A stretch of 64,000 bases of DNA. Source: Glandiceps talaboti. Its lineage: Eukaryota; Hemichordata; Enteropneusta; Spengelidae. The notes beneath the pieces are model-generated. The model was not told where the DNA came from. It made no database searches and worked only from the letters and a program-made list of their open reading frames with translations. Both the position numbers and the translations under genes were made by a program. Location of the stretch: positions 22,134,064 to 22,198,063 of the forward strand of contig NC_135558.1 in the NCBI RefSeq assembly GCF_964340395.1, written 5' to 3'. How positions within the stretch are numbered: position 1 is the stretch's first letter; every line of letters starts with the position of its first letter. Below are positions 49,985-62,114 of this stretch, piece by piece.

Positions 49985-51045
49985 AGTAATCAAAGTATTA
50001 AAATGACATTAACTTACTTTAGTGATCAAAATACCTAAATGACATTAACTTACTTTAGTGATCAAAGTACTTAAATAACATTAACTTACTTTAGTGATCA
50101 AAGTACCAAAATGACATTAACTTACTTTAGTGATCAAAGTACCCAAATGACATTAACTTACTTTAGTGATCAAAATACCTAAATGACATTGACTTACTTT
50201 AGTGATCAAAGTTCTTAAATAACATTAACTTACTTTAGTGATCAAAGTACCAAAATGACATTAACTTACTTTAGTGATCAAAGTACTTAAATAACATTAA
50301 CTTACTTTAGTGATCAAAATACCAAAATGACATTAACTTACTTTAGTGATCAAAATACCAAAATGACATTACCCTACTTTAGTGATCAAAGTACCCAAAT
50401 GACATTAACTTACTTTAGTGATCAAAGTACCCAAATGACATTAACTTACTTTAGTGATCAAAGTACCAAAATGACATTAACTTACTCTAGTGTTCAAAGT
50501 ACCCAAATGACATTAACTTACTTTAGTGATCAAAGTACCCAAATGACATTAACTTACTTTGGTGATCAAAGTACAAAAATGACATTAACTTACTTTAGTA
50601 ATCAAATTATCAAAATGACATTACCCTACTTTAGTGATCAAAATACCAAAATGACATTAACTTACTTTAGTGATCAAAATACCAAACATTAACTTACTTT
50701 GGCGATCAAAGTACAAAAATGACATTAACTTACTTTAGAAATCAAAATACCAAACATTAACTTACTTTGGCGATCAAAGTACAAAAATGACATTAACTTA
50801 CTTTAGTGATCAAAATACCAAAATGACATTAACTTACTTTAGTAATCAAAGTATTAAAATGACATTAACTTACTTTAGTGATCAAAGTACAAAAATGACA
50901 TTAACTTACTTTAGTGATCAAAATACCAAAATGACATTAACTTACTTTAGTGGTCAAAGTATTAAAATGACATTAACTTACTTTAGTGATCAAAATACTA
51001 TAATGACATTAACTTACTTTAGTGATCAAAGTGCCAAAATGATCA
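49985..51045. repeat. Second 36-bp tandem array, about 29 copies
   Basis: Units contain ATGACATTAACTTACTTTAG and TGATCAAAGTACCAAA. The repeating plus-strand peptide is MTLTYFSDQSTK, broken by stops in units that carry ACTTAAATA. Two 4-bp contractions (near 50683 and 50752) shift the phase. The unit shows no convincing similarity to the 36-bp satellite at 74-14640. Confidence 0.95.
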
Positions 51046-51844
51046 ATTTAATTTACTGAACAAACTTAGCTATGACAGCCACACCATCACTGGCCTAGCC
51101 GCGATCATCACCTCGCCATCACTAAATTAGCTCTGCCTACTTCGCTATCACTTATGGGGGTGGGGTATATGGGACAGTGTCGGCACTTTAGTGCAACACA
51201 AACAAAAACTTGCCGACCTGAACTGTAGTTTTCCCCTTTAAACACGATAAGCATAAAAACCCACGAGACTATACATATGTAATTACTACTATACAGGGAG
51301 CTGTCAACATACAGTGTGTGGAAGTTTAAACACCTGATGGATCGTCCACCTTAATGACCTAGGCAGTATGAACTGTCGATGTTAGCACAAGGCAAATCTC
51401 CCAGGTTTTCACGATTTCAACCAAATTATCGATCAAACTGGAACCCAGGGCAGCCGAAGCCACTTCAATGTAAGTAATGTCCTGTTAAAACGTCCCTTTA
51501 AGCTGTACCTATAGTGTCCTCGTCGTTCTCGTGTGTAGGAGTCGGTAATATATCAATCATTGAATATATCCAGGCTTATTACTCTATCGTGACTTTTGAT
51601 ACAAACATGCAAAACCTATTTTGAAGTAGACGTTGTGTAATGATGACAGGTTGAGCTGATGTTGATGTGTGTCAAGGTTATGATCTCATCTACTGATATA
51701 ACATCAAATATATTCAGTGTTTCTATCCTGTACCGTTGGGTGTTATTATCTTAGCAAATACAACAATATATATGAACAGTAATCAGTCCTTTTTTTTCTC
51801 TCGGATAGGGAATAACTTCTTTTGTTCTCCTCTTTCCTCTCAGT
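51046..51844. other. Unique DNA, nothing recognised
   Basis: No ORF or element seen. Confidence 0.6.
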
Positions 51845-52237
51845 TGTAATGGTAATCACTGCAATGCTAATGGTTTTGGTGATGGTATTGGCAATGGTTG
51901 TGGCAATGTCATTGCCCATGTTTTTGATGATAAAATTGTCGGTGTTTGTGATGGTGAAATAGGGGGTATTTGTGGTGATGGTATTGGCGGTGGTTGTGGT
52001 GAAATAGGGATGTTTGGGGTGATGGTATTGTTTGTCGGTGGTTGTGGTAATATGGGAGTGTTTTGGGTGTTGGGTATGGTTGTGATGATATGGTGGGTGT
52101 TTGGGGTGTGGTTGAGGTGATATAGGGGGTGTTTGGGGTGATGGTATTAGCCGTGGTTGTGTTGATATAGGGGTGTTTGCTCTGTGGTTGTGGTGGTCTA
52201 GGTGATGATATTACATTGGTGGTGGTTGTGATGATAT

Positions 52238-52280
<43 letters not shown>
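51845..52280. repeat. Degenerate GGTGAT/GTTGTG-rich repeat ending in (GAT)n
   Basis: Imperfect words such as GATGGTATTGGC and GGTTGTGGTGATAT recur with about 60-bp spacing. They end in about 14 pure GAT units (52237-52280). The purine/pyrimidine content contrasts with its surroundings. Confidence 0.8.
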
Positions 52281-52282
<2 letters not shown>

Positions 52283-53405
52283 CGTCATTAAGTCATCAAG
52301 TGTTTTAAAGTAACTACGTTAGACTATACTGCATTCACTTTTGTGGACAACCGCGAAAAAATAGCTCACAGCTGTAACTGTTACAGCAATATATCTGAGA
52401 TCAAAGCATATATATTTAAGCCTACAGAGTAATTTACATCAGGAGAGTATGAGATTCAGTTTAAGTAGATCTCAATCTCGTCAGCTCTCATTCATACAAC
52501 AGTGAATAATAGACCAGGGAAGATAGCGAAAGATTAGAATTTATTGTCGGGAATTCTCAGCATTAGATTTCTCACCTAAGTGTATGCATGTGTCTATTAG
52601 AATGAATGTGGAGTCTGTACGGCCTATAGTCATCTATCATTGTCTGTACCCCTCTACACAACGCTCATACATCTCGATTACAGTGTCTTGAGGATTACGT
52701 GAACAGTTTTATAATGATGTCGTTTAGCATGCTATATATGGCAAATGCTTTGCGGTACGTTTTATTGAGAATGAAATTATGAGTACATCTCTTCAAATTA
52801 GAGTTACAGTCCGATTATTTTTGTCTACAAATTTTTGCATATCAGTTACAATGTATTCTTTGGAAAGGTCATGTTATTCCATGTAATAAATATGCCTACA
52901 ATGACGGAATTTCATGTTTTGAAATTTTGTACGTATTTAACGATCTGTAACTTCTGCAGCTTTTTTAAGGTAGTGTTTCTGTCAAGACTAAAAAGTCCGT
53001 TTTCTGTTCGCAATGTATGTTTGTGATTGAGATCAGTCAATGTAATGTTTATGGCTTGTCTCGGCGCCTATACCGTTTAAGTAATATTCGTTGTCACCTT
53101 GTGGAAACACGCATGGTTTAATGTAATATGATGTAAAGCTAGTCAGCTTATTTATACATCATTATTGTCCAACCTATAAAAAATATAAATTGACCACGCC
53201 CTCTATTTCACAACTGTCTACTATCATATGATGCCGATGTTAGGCAATGACCTTTTCGGGCTCTCTCGTGCGTAACATACCTATCACCACACATTTTCTG
53301 TTTGATACATTTCATAGCAAACTTCTAGATGATAGTCTGTACAAGGCCTTATTTTATGGTTACCCGTGAATTGTTCACACATGTATTACTTTATAATTAG
53401 GACAT
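52281..53405. other. Unique DNA, nothing recognised
   Basis: A 63-codon plus ORF (52835-53026) has no motif. Confidence 0.55.
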
Positions 53406-53413
53406 ATGCAAAT
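53406..53413 (+). promoter_or_regulatory. Octamer motif ATGCAAAT
   Basis: Perfect POU-factor octamer 17 bp left of the first CRE palindrome. A single octamer can arise by chance. It gains weight only from the neighbouring CRE cluster. Confidence 0.3.
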
Positions 53414-53429
53414 GAGGTCATCGATGGAA

Positions 53430-53437
53430 TGACGTCA
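53430..53437. promoter_or_regulatory. CRE palindrome TGACGTCA, site 1
   Basis: Perfect CREB/ATF site followed immediately by TGACGG, a further half-site-like word. Confidence 0.4.
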
Positions 53438-53519
53438 TGACGGCTGTGCTTATGTGATATACTTGTATTTGATCTAAATGTCACTTTTAGTGCTACCTTA
53501 ATTAGAACTCGTTATCTTT

Positions 53520-53652
53520 TGTCTACTGTTATCTATCACTACCTACTAACATCTACTAAATATACTATTATCTACCATTATATACTATTATCTACTCATG
53601 TCTACTCATATCTACTATTATCTACTCATATCTACTATTATCTACTATTATC
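53520..53652. repeat. Degenerate TCTACTATTA repeat
   Basis: Ten-base words TCTACTATTA and TCTACTCATA repeat imperfectly between the first and second CRE sites. Confidence 0.85.
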
Positions 53653-53686
53653 ACATAAAAATGTGCAAATCTTATCTTCACCTGCG

Positions 53687-53694
53687 TGACGTCA
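53687..53694. promoter_or_regulatory. CRE palindrome TGACGTCA, site 2
   Basis: Perfect 8-mer in CGTGACGTCAAAT context, 257 bp from site 1. Confidence 0.4.
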
Positions 53695-53909
53695 AATAGG
53701 ACAGATCAAAAGCCAGAATTGCCCCTGTCCTACCAAACTTTTTTTTCAGAATGACTTGTTCCTGCCATTTTATGCTACGATCACATTATCGTAATAATTA
53801 TGTACTCTCAAATTTGGTAAATGAACACATTAATTTTACATACATCCTTGGGTGATACGAATTTGATACACGGAGATACTTTTATTTCTGTTTAATCCCA
53901 TCTAAGAAA

Positions 53910-53917
53910 TGACGTCA
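53910..53917. promoter_or_regulatory. CRE palindrome TGACGTCA, site 3
   Basis: Perfect 8-mer followed by ATGATCGATGACG, which has another TGACG half site. It lies 223 bp from site 2. Confidence 0.4.
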
Positions 53918-54776
53918 ATGATCGATGACGATTTGTGTATGTAGTCGGTAGCTTACTTTCGCCGCCGAGTTCAGAGCTCAAGCTCCAAAGTTATTATTTA
54001 CAAAATCCCAGAACGAATATGATTAAAATTTACCTTGGGGTAAACCATTAGATTTCTTGGGGGGGGGGGGGGGGCAAACAACATTTTTTTCACCCACCAA
54101 GATAGCAAAAAAAAAATCGAGAGCAACTAGACAACAATTTTTATTTTTCCAAGTAGGGGTACAGTAATTTTTGTTTTTAAATATATGCTTCAATTTGACT
54201 TTTCGCCGTCACGTCAGGTCACGTCCCATGTTTTATTTTTGAAATTAAATGTAATCATAACAGAAGACATATGTAATGAATGTAGCTTATTTCAAAAGTA
54301 AGAGGTAAGTAATGAATGCATTTTTGATATTCCAAAAGTAGCTAGTAAAATTGGAAAGTAGGCAGCAAAAGATGAGTAGGAAAGAAGTAGTGGAAAATTG
54401 AAATGCTAGGATGATCCCATTACATATGAGTATTTGTTGAGGCTGATGGTTCAAACTGGGTTTTCAATCATCGATTTCATGTTTATAGATGAAATGTCAA
54501 GAAAGCCACTGAATCAGTGAGTAACGATAACGTATATTATGTACCCGACATCAGTCATGAAATCTTTATTTTGGGTGCTCTTGACGGTTGAAAAAGTGAT
54601 GCATGAGTCTACATTCCGATCCAATCGCACCCTTTGTGTTGTTTGTATATGCAGTATATATATATAGAACATATAAGTATATTATTTCAATAGTATATAC
54701 AGGCCCGTATATACATCCATGTTTAGAGATAGTTATCCAAGAGTTTGAAATAATATTTCTTTACTCAATGTATATG
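53918..54776. other. Unique DNA with a poly-G run, nothing recognised
   Basis: A poly-G run occurs near 54059-54074. No gene is supported. Confidence 0.55.
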
Positions 54777-54960
54777 TTTGTTTGTTTGTTTGTTTGTTTG
54801 TATGTATGTATGTATGTATGTATGTATGTATGTATGTATGTATGTATGTATGTATGTATGTACGTACGTACGTACGTACGTACGTACGTACGTTCGTTCG
54901 TTCGTTCGTTCGTTCGTTCGTTCGTTCGTTTGTTTGTTTGTTTGTTTGTTTGTTTGTTTG
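54777..54960. repeat. Five-block stepwise tetranucleotide array
   Basis: Blocks in order are TTTG, TATG, TACG, TTCG and TTTG, each several units long. Each block word differs from the next by one base and the series returns to its start. ORFs in all six frames (CLFV, NKQT, RTYV) are products of the repeat. Confidence 0.97.
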
Positions 54961-55269
54961 TAACACAGCTCCTGGACTCAAAGTGGTAACTTATACCGTT
55001 AGCTTCCATCGAGCTCCAGCTCCGGCATTACAACATCCCGGACCATACAACGAAAGTAAGAACGAATGTATTATTCTTATTTTTCTTATATTTTAAAACT
55101 AAATTTGACATTACATGTACATCACAAGACTACAACAGATAATATTGGTTGAGAAACCACAGTCGAACAATCTGACCCGTCGATTGTAAGCTTGACATCG
55201 CGAAAGGTCATGAGTGAAAGTCACGCAATTACTCATTTGCATAGGCCATAGCCGTTGGACGCCATTTTT

Positions 55270-55339
55270 ACCTCCCGTAAGGGGAGCATATGCCATGCTT
55301 CTGTCTGTCTGTCTTTCTGTCTGTCTGTCTGTCTGTCTG

Positions 55340-55376
<37 letters not shown>

Positions 55377-56075
55377 GTCTGTCTGTGTGTGTGTGTGCAT
55401 GCATGTGCGTGTATGTCCATCTGTCTGTTGACACGATATCTCAAAATGACTGCATCAAACTTGCGACACACCTTCCATATATCATTCTTCTTCTTTATTA
55501 CCTACTTATTAAATTTACATTTGTAGACAAATTAAATAATACATGTTTTGATATAGGTAAAAGGAGACCAGAAAAATAGCTACTTGCTAATCAAGTCTGT
55601 CTCCTTAGACACTGTAAATAAAATTTATAAATAAATACAAGACAAAATATAAAGAGGGCAGTGAAAAATGGTAATGACAAGAACTGAATATATTTTGGTA
55701 AACATCCAATGAATATTATTTAGTTATTTCCATAATTAATGGTTTTTAGTAAATAGGCTATATCTTTGGAATACATCCTTCAAATTCAAATTCAATATGA
55801 TTCTGTACATATCTTAATCATAGCAACTAGCATAATGTCCTATAAAGTTTGTTGATTTAGCTTAAAAACTTTGAATAATTTGCATAATGGACGATTTTCG
55901 ATATTTAGGCTGTATCTTACGAATTCATACTTCAATTTCAATATAACATATACATTGACCATAACAAAGCAGCATATGTCCTATGAAGTTTGTTGATGTA
56001 GCTTAACATTTTAATGAATTATGTGAAAAAATAATCTTAAGAATGCTAGCTTCAAATTTTATGCAACATTCAAAG
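55270..56075 (+). mobile_element. Tandem-core interspersed element, copy 4, 3'-truncated
   Basis: Starts ACCTCCCGTAAGGGGAGC with (TCTG)n at 55300-55398. GACACGATATCTCAAAA and CTTCCATAT follow. The core monomers contain CATAATTAATGGTTTTTAG and AGGCTATATC. The CATTCAGTTTAAATCTGGT terminus is absent. About 190 bp of foreign sequence interrupts it at 55481-55669. Confidence 0.7.
55481..55669 (-). mobile_element. LINE-like 3' fragment nested in the tandem-core element
   Basis: Comparison with the copy at 21216 shows this block is extra: sequence homologous to that copy resumes at about 55670. Read on minus it ends TAATAAAGAAGAAGAAT, a simple tail of the kind left by non-LTR retrotransposons. It also holds CAGTGTCTAAGGAGACAGAC. 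No coding part remains. The family is uncertain. Confidence 0.45.
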
Positions 56076-56443
56076 ACATCTTATCCATTAAAAGAGCGTA
56101 TACTAGTTTGCACATCACTGAGTGTTTGTTTGTTTGGTGTGATTAACTCCAAGTATATATAATGCAAATTGTTGTGGTAACCAGTCTCCATGGTAATTAT
56201 AAGATTAAGGGTGTTTTAATTTAGATGAGAGAAGAATGGACAAGACATCTTTATTTAGTCAATAAAGAGATAATTAAATAATACAGTTGTAGATAGAGAG
56301 AAAAGTAGACAGGGAAAGAAGAAAAACAAGTTTTATATCACCACAAAGAGCAATCAGTCAATCAATCAATCAAAAATAGGTTTTTTTAACCATAAAAATT
56401 AATCATTCAATTGATAAATCATTCAACCAAATAATTAATCAAT
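56076..56443. other. Unique DNA with short (AATC)n run
   Basis: A short (AATC)n lies near 56355. Nothing else recognised. Confidence 0.6.
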
Positions 56444-56457
56444 AGATCGATCAATCG

Positions 56458-56507
<50 letters not shown>

Positions 56508-56508
56508 T
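56444..56508. repeat. (AATC)n microsatellite
   Basis: About 16 units of AATC with GATC variants at the left. It is the inverse word of the larger (TTGA)n array 190 bp to the right. Confidence 0.95.
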
Positions 56509-56652
56509 ACACGCTCGCTGTCCCCTGTGGTCTTTTCATTAAGTAAAAGAAGCCAACAATCGTCGAGGGAGTCATTAATCTACCAATCAACTCTATTATG
56601 TATATTATAAATGTCATTAATACATGAAAGCTACGTTGATATATTGCAATAC

Positions 56653-57045
<393 letters not shown>

Positions 57046-59720
57046 CGCGTGCACCCATAATAGAACAACCGAAAATATGTACTCTTGATAAAGTTATAAA
57101 TCTATCAAACAGCTTTAAGCATTGAAGGTAAAAACTACAGTCGTATGATATTGTTGGAAAACCATCGCTTCAGCGAACCATGATATTTTCACCAGTATGC
57201 TTGTCCAAGGATGAAATGTTCACAATACTTATTACGACAATGAGATTATCCCTACCATGAAGGATTTAACTCTATTTTTAGATATTTAATAATAATCATC
57301 TTTATTGTAATCCTATTAGCAACACAGCCAGACACTGACATTCGGCTTGGAAATACATAGAAGGAATCAGACTACTTCTGTGTAAACTTAAATCGCTACG
57401 GAAGACAATATTGTCGAGTGTCTATACTATACTCCTTCTTTCAATACATCGCTTTGCAGCCTTTGTCTGATAAAACTAGCCTTTAAGTTAACAGATGATG
57501 GTGTAAATCTCAGATTTCAGCCTTGGGATTACTTTCATTGTGCAGATTTCTTGGACCATAACAAGCCTAGCTTTTGTCATTCTTTATACATTTCCCCTAT
57601 TTTTTTAATAATGAATTCTGAATATCTACTGGGACTAGAATCATTACACTTTTTCAAATGTTGGTGGATTCATCACTCGACTACTATTTATTCATTTCTG
57701 AAGGTCTGAAGTTGGAAATTGTTGTTTAGAGCTACGTGTCTCACCCAAGAGACACTTTTTTAAAATTGAAATGATAGAAGTAGTCAGTTGACAAGGGTAG
57801 TAAGAGGTTTATATACTTAATAGTGGTCTGTCTTCATGTTGTGTTTGCTGAGGTTGAGTTATTCGGACTAATAGCTATAGTAGAAATGTTTTTAAGTTGT
57901 ATACTTTACATGAAAAGATGTCTAGATGTAAAAGTCTAGGGTCTGAATACAAATTTCTGTAGTGAATTATTCAAGGAATTCAAATTATTTATGCTAAACG
58001 TGAAAGCAAAACGTATTGATATTCACTTATTTACAATTTTCATGTCTTTATTAAATGCTTGAGTTTGGATTAACACGATCAAGTGGATGAAAACGTTTAG
58101 TATAATCTCGATATTTCTAAATTGGTTTTAATTTAATAATTATTATATCTGTTATTCACACTATGCAAAAAGTCATATTTGACCATATCTTTCCACCGGG
58201 GTAAATCATGGGCAGAGGATATGTAAATGTGGGTAGTATGAGACGAAGTACCACCTTTGACTTAATTTACCCCCTGTGATCTCTCACCTGGGGGTTGTGG
58301 ACAGTCAAAAGTGGTACGTTAGAAAAAAAATGAGTCAAAGTAAATTAGACCATTGAAGAAATAGTGTGGCCTCATCATGATTGCTATGGAGCTAGTACTT
58401 TGCGATTAAATGAGCGCTTCTGACTCGCATTTCTCAAAACTCAAACTTGGAAACTACTGGTTCTGATTTGTTTGCCGTACTAAACGAAAAGCAACATTGG
58501 TGGAGGGTCTATAGTTCACAATCACAAAAGAAAACCTTAAATATGAAAAAAAAAACTTTACCAGCTTACCACCAATGATACCGTTCATCAATACAACACA
58601 AGGACCAAATTCCACATTCCCAAAAAGCCCACTCTCGATCCTTTAGATACAGGGCATCCATCATTGCAAATAGTTCATCAATCAAATACCTTCTGCATTC
58701 TCCCACTCCTCTCGGTGTTCAATATTGTTGCATACATTTTTGTACATGTCACGTATATTTGTATTTTAAATTTGTATTTGTATTTGTTATATTTTGCATG
58801 AAAATCCATATAATGGATACATTGCCATAAAAAATAAATAAAATAAAAATAAATTATGAGAATTAAACCTTTGACCATATTGAAAATTAGTTAAATCTTC
58901 ATGTACACGGTCAATATATTGCCTAAATCATTTTGTTACATGTAATAGCGGCACAGTATCACCAAAATAAATGACGTCATTAAAGAGTGTCAGATGAAAA
59001 GAAGTAAAAGGTATGACAGTGTCACCTTTGTGTTTATAGTAAAGTCCCTGAGGAACTATTGGTTGACTGACGGAATAGAGAGGTGTAGACTTTTCAAACA
59101 GAAGGAGATATTGAAAGCATATCAAAAGAAAGGCGCAAATGCCAACAACGGTCATAAAAATATAATAAGAGGTCATTAAGTGTAGTTGCCATGGTTTCCA
59201 ACACGTTCAGACGATATCCATCGACGCTTTTTACTCTCGATGGAAAAGTATGAACGTTTAGAAAAATGTATAAGATAATAAAACTCTTCAAATATCGATA
59301 GAATATGCAAACTGACTGGTTTATGTCGTCAGTAACCTTATAAGCTATATTGGATTCGAACGTTGTGTATTGAGTGTATAAAATACATCTTACTTTGTAA
59401 ACAACGATGTCGTAGTTTGCCTCTCATAGACAGAAATGATAGAATGTTCCTAACAAAGGCGCATTGATGGTGAACAAGCTGCAATAGTGGAATAATTTCA
59501 AGCAGCTTTCCCTGAAATAAGACAAGAAATTCTCTAAGGCATTAAATTACTTGATATGCTATGCTATGGATTATAAATACATCAAATGCATGAAACTGTT
59601 TGTCACTTTTGCGGCTCGTGATTATGTGTTGATATATTGAATCTATTTCGGTATATTTCATAGGATGATTGATATTAGTTCATAAATCATTCATTCTCAA
59701 TGGCGTTTATTATTTGGTAA
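57046..59720. other. Unique AT-rich DNA with one possible retroelement tail
   Basis: No gene is supported. ORFs at 58678-58878, 58928-59176 and 58994-59179 are short, overlapping and without motifs. TGACGTCA occurs at 58972-58979. Confidence 0.55.
57287..57365 (-). mobile_element. Possible LINE/SINE 3' tail
   Basis: On minus, GGATTACAATAAAGATG is followed by an ATT-rich tail, resembling the 3' end of the SINE at 33235. The body is too short to classify. Confidence 0.3.
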
Positions 59721-60458
59721 GGGAGCCTTCAGTAATTACAAGAGGAGGCTGGTGAATTAGGGGGGGGGGGGGTGACACTTTACTATCGGTCCTCAATGGA
59801 GGGCCATATTTTTTGAAATGGAATTTAGGGGAAGGTCACATTTTAGTTTGACTCATTTCTTTCTAACGTCATATTTTTTTTGTGAATTTGGCATGATCCC
59901 ACCTGCTGTGGCTGGTTCCAAAATCCTATAACTACCACACCCCACCACTGGTACACTATTGTAAAGTAATCTCATGTCAGTGAAATACAGTGAATTATCT
60001 GTTAGTTGTAGTACAGTGTGAGGAGAGGAACAAGTCTCACAGTAGTAAAGGGGAACAACGTGTCAAGATATTGGGGATAATGTGGTGGAGTGGAGATGTT
60101 CACCTCTGTCCTGAAATTGTCAGTTGTGTGGTAATAGTGGGAAACAATGCCCTGAAAAACTATCAATGTGGTGGGATCTTACTACAGAACTATTCCCTGT
60201 CTCTCGTAGGATTCTAACCCAGGACCTCCCGACTACTCATTTTGAGCTCTAACATAAAACGCGACAGAGAGGCGGTGTTAAAAAAAATGTTTCATTGCAG
60301 TATTTGAACAGGGGGAGAGTCGACATATTTCAGAGAAAGTGAATTGAAGAAGGGTCACTTTTTAGTACAAGGGACTAGGGGGGGGGGGCAGGGTCACATT
60401 TGCCACTGAGCTGGCTTGATTTCCCCCTGCTCTCCCCTTGTAATTACTGGAGGCTCCC
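59721..60458. mobile_element. 738-bp TIR element with probable nested SINE
   Basis: The left arm, 59721-59747, starts GGGAGCCTTCAGTAATTACA. The right arm, 60432-60458, is its inverse and ends TACTGGAGGCTCCC. 25 of 27 positions match. G-rich segments lie just inside both arms. Flanks are TAA on the left and TTT on the right, so no intact target duplication is visible. GGG termini suggest a PIF/Harbinger-like or other TIR superfamily. No transposase is seen. Confidence 0.75.
59960..60255 (-). mobile_element. Decayed tRNA-derived SINE inside the TIR element
   Basis: On minus, GTTAGAGCTC (60244-60253) resembles the end of an A-box region. It is followed by GTCGGGAGGTCCTGGGTTAG and a decayed B box GGTTAGAATCC (60209-60219). 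A body of about 250 bp runs down to roughly 59960. Boundaries are approximate, and no poly-A or clear duplication is seen. The 75-codon plus ORF here is incidental. Confidence 0.45.
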
Positions 60459-62114
60459 TTTAGTAAGAGGTGTGGGCTTGCTATGTAGCACGATAGCACA
60501 GGTGCATGTCTACACGCCTTAATATAACAAGTCATACCATTAAGATAGTGATACCTGACAGTCTAAATTATGGCGACGAATGCGAAGAAACGTGATCCAT
60601 GTTTTTACCGAAGTCGCATATCTAGCAGTGTTGATGTGAATATTTGGACACAAAAGTCACTCAATTCACACGCTAGACTACATTGATGTTATGGTGAAAG
60701 GTTAACGAACTTCGATTATCGTGACCTTTGACATTATTATCCTATTATATCATTACATTAACGGAGAAATTAAAGCCAAATTAGAGGAGATCTAATAATT
60801 ATAGCAGATGTCTATGTTTTAATGATGTAGAGTCACTAGACCAGACATTGATGAAGGAAAGTGTATCAATTTACAAGATTTTCGAAGTGTTTTAATGTTT
60901 TGATTTACAAGACTTTTTCCCAAGTGTTTTCACGTTTGGTTATGATTCTAATGCATATCTTAGATTAGTCTAATTACACCCGTTACTGAGTTCCATATTA
61001 CCACGCCGATTACAAATTCATTACATTTACTGTTATACAATGAATCCAAGAACGCCAAAGATGAAAGTAATTCGTATTACTCTGTTTGACCTTTATTTAG
61101 GTCGCCACTTCTAAAATATGTCACTTTTACTAGAGATATGCCGAATAAATACTAAAATTTAGATATATATTAAATTACAAAGAAAGCATCACCTAACAGT
61201 ATGTAACAATTTCCTAAATCAGCTCTGCCTGAATATTCTAGACTAGACGTGCGTTACATCTTGAGCTTGAAGGTAATAATGCTGATGACATCTAAAGGAC
61301 AGTGCGAGCTCTTTCAGGTTCAACGTATATGACAGCAATATGTGTCAAAGGTACATAACGGTTATCCATGGCTCCATAGACCACTTAGGGTTTATTTTCT
61401 CGTCGATGCAAGATAAGCTGGTATCATATAAACATGTTGATATTGTTCGTATATCAGTAGTTTGGTGCGCTACATATATGAATATTGGTTCATTATTTGT
61501 CTCCATTTTATATTTTACATTCACTACTCATTACTGCAGTATTACAAGGTTAGTTCTTGACATCAATATGATGAACATAACTTATGCTTTTTGGCAAATA
61601 TTATCACTGCAATGTTTCTTGGTAGTCCGCAGACCTTTCATTGTCCCAGTCGTGTTACAAATGAATTCATTTTTCTTAATAGCACCGTTTTGGCACTGAT
61701 TCTGGAAACAACGCAGTATAAACCTGTAAGAGAAAGAATACCTCAGCAAATTACACTAGGGCCTAGCATAATCCAGTTACATGGAAAAGCAATTTGAAAT
61801 GTGTGTCTTCTTCATAATTAGTGTCAACCACGAATTTTCTACAACAGCACACCAGAGCCAACATTTGGCCCGAGAATCTAGAATTGAATTTGTGTGTTCA
61901 CTAAAGCAGCCTTGCCAAATAGACATGTTAGTTTACTACACTTCCTCAGAGTGTCAAGTCCCTGCATGAAATTTTGATCTAAAATGTATTAAACAGACGC
62001 TATCTACAAATTACAAAGAATGGATGTACGTGTTCTGGTTCACAAATAGCCCCTTATCTAGAAGACAATCACTTTTACTAACTGATACCATTATTTATTA
62101 ACCCAGCTTATCTC
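60459..62114. other. Unique AT-rich DNA, weak ORF only
   Basis: An ATG ORF of 119 codons at 61340-61699 on plus is hydrophobic (for example SLFVSILYFTFTTHY). It has no recognisable family motif and no supported splice sites, so I leave it uncalled. Confidence 0.5.

Noticed and set aside
50327-51059. MTLTYFSDQSTK repeat protein
   Set aside because: The array is broken by stops and 4-bp contractions between similar units. It is consistent with non-coding minisatellite.
61340-61699. 119-codon hydrophobic ORF as a membrane protein or receptor fragment
   Set aside because: It has a real ATG, but composition follows AT-rich background and no motif or splice site supports it.
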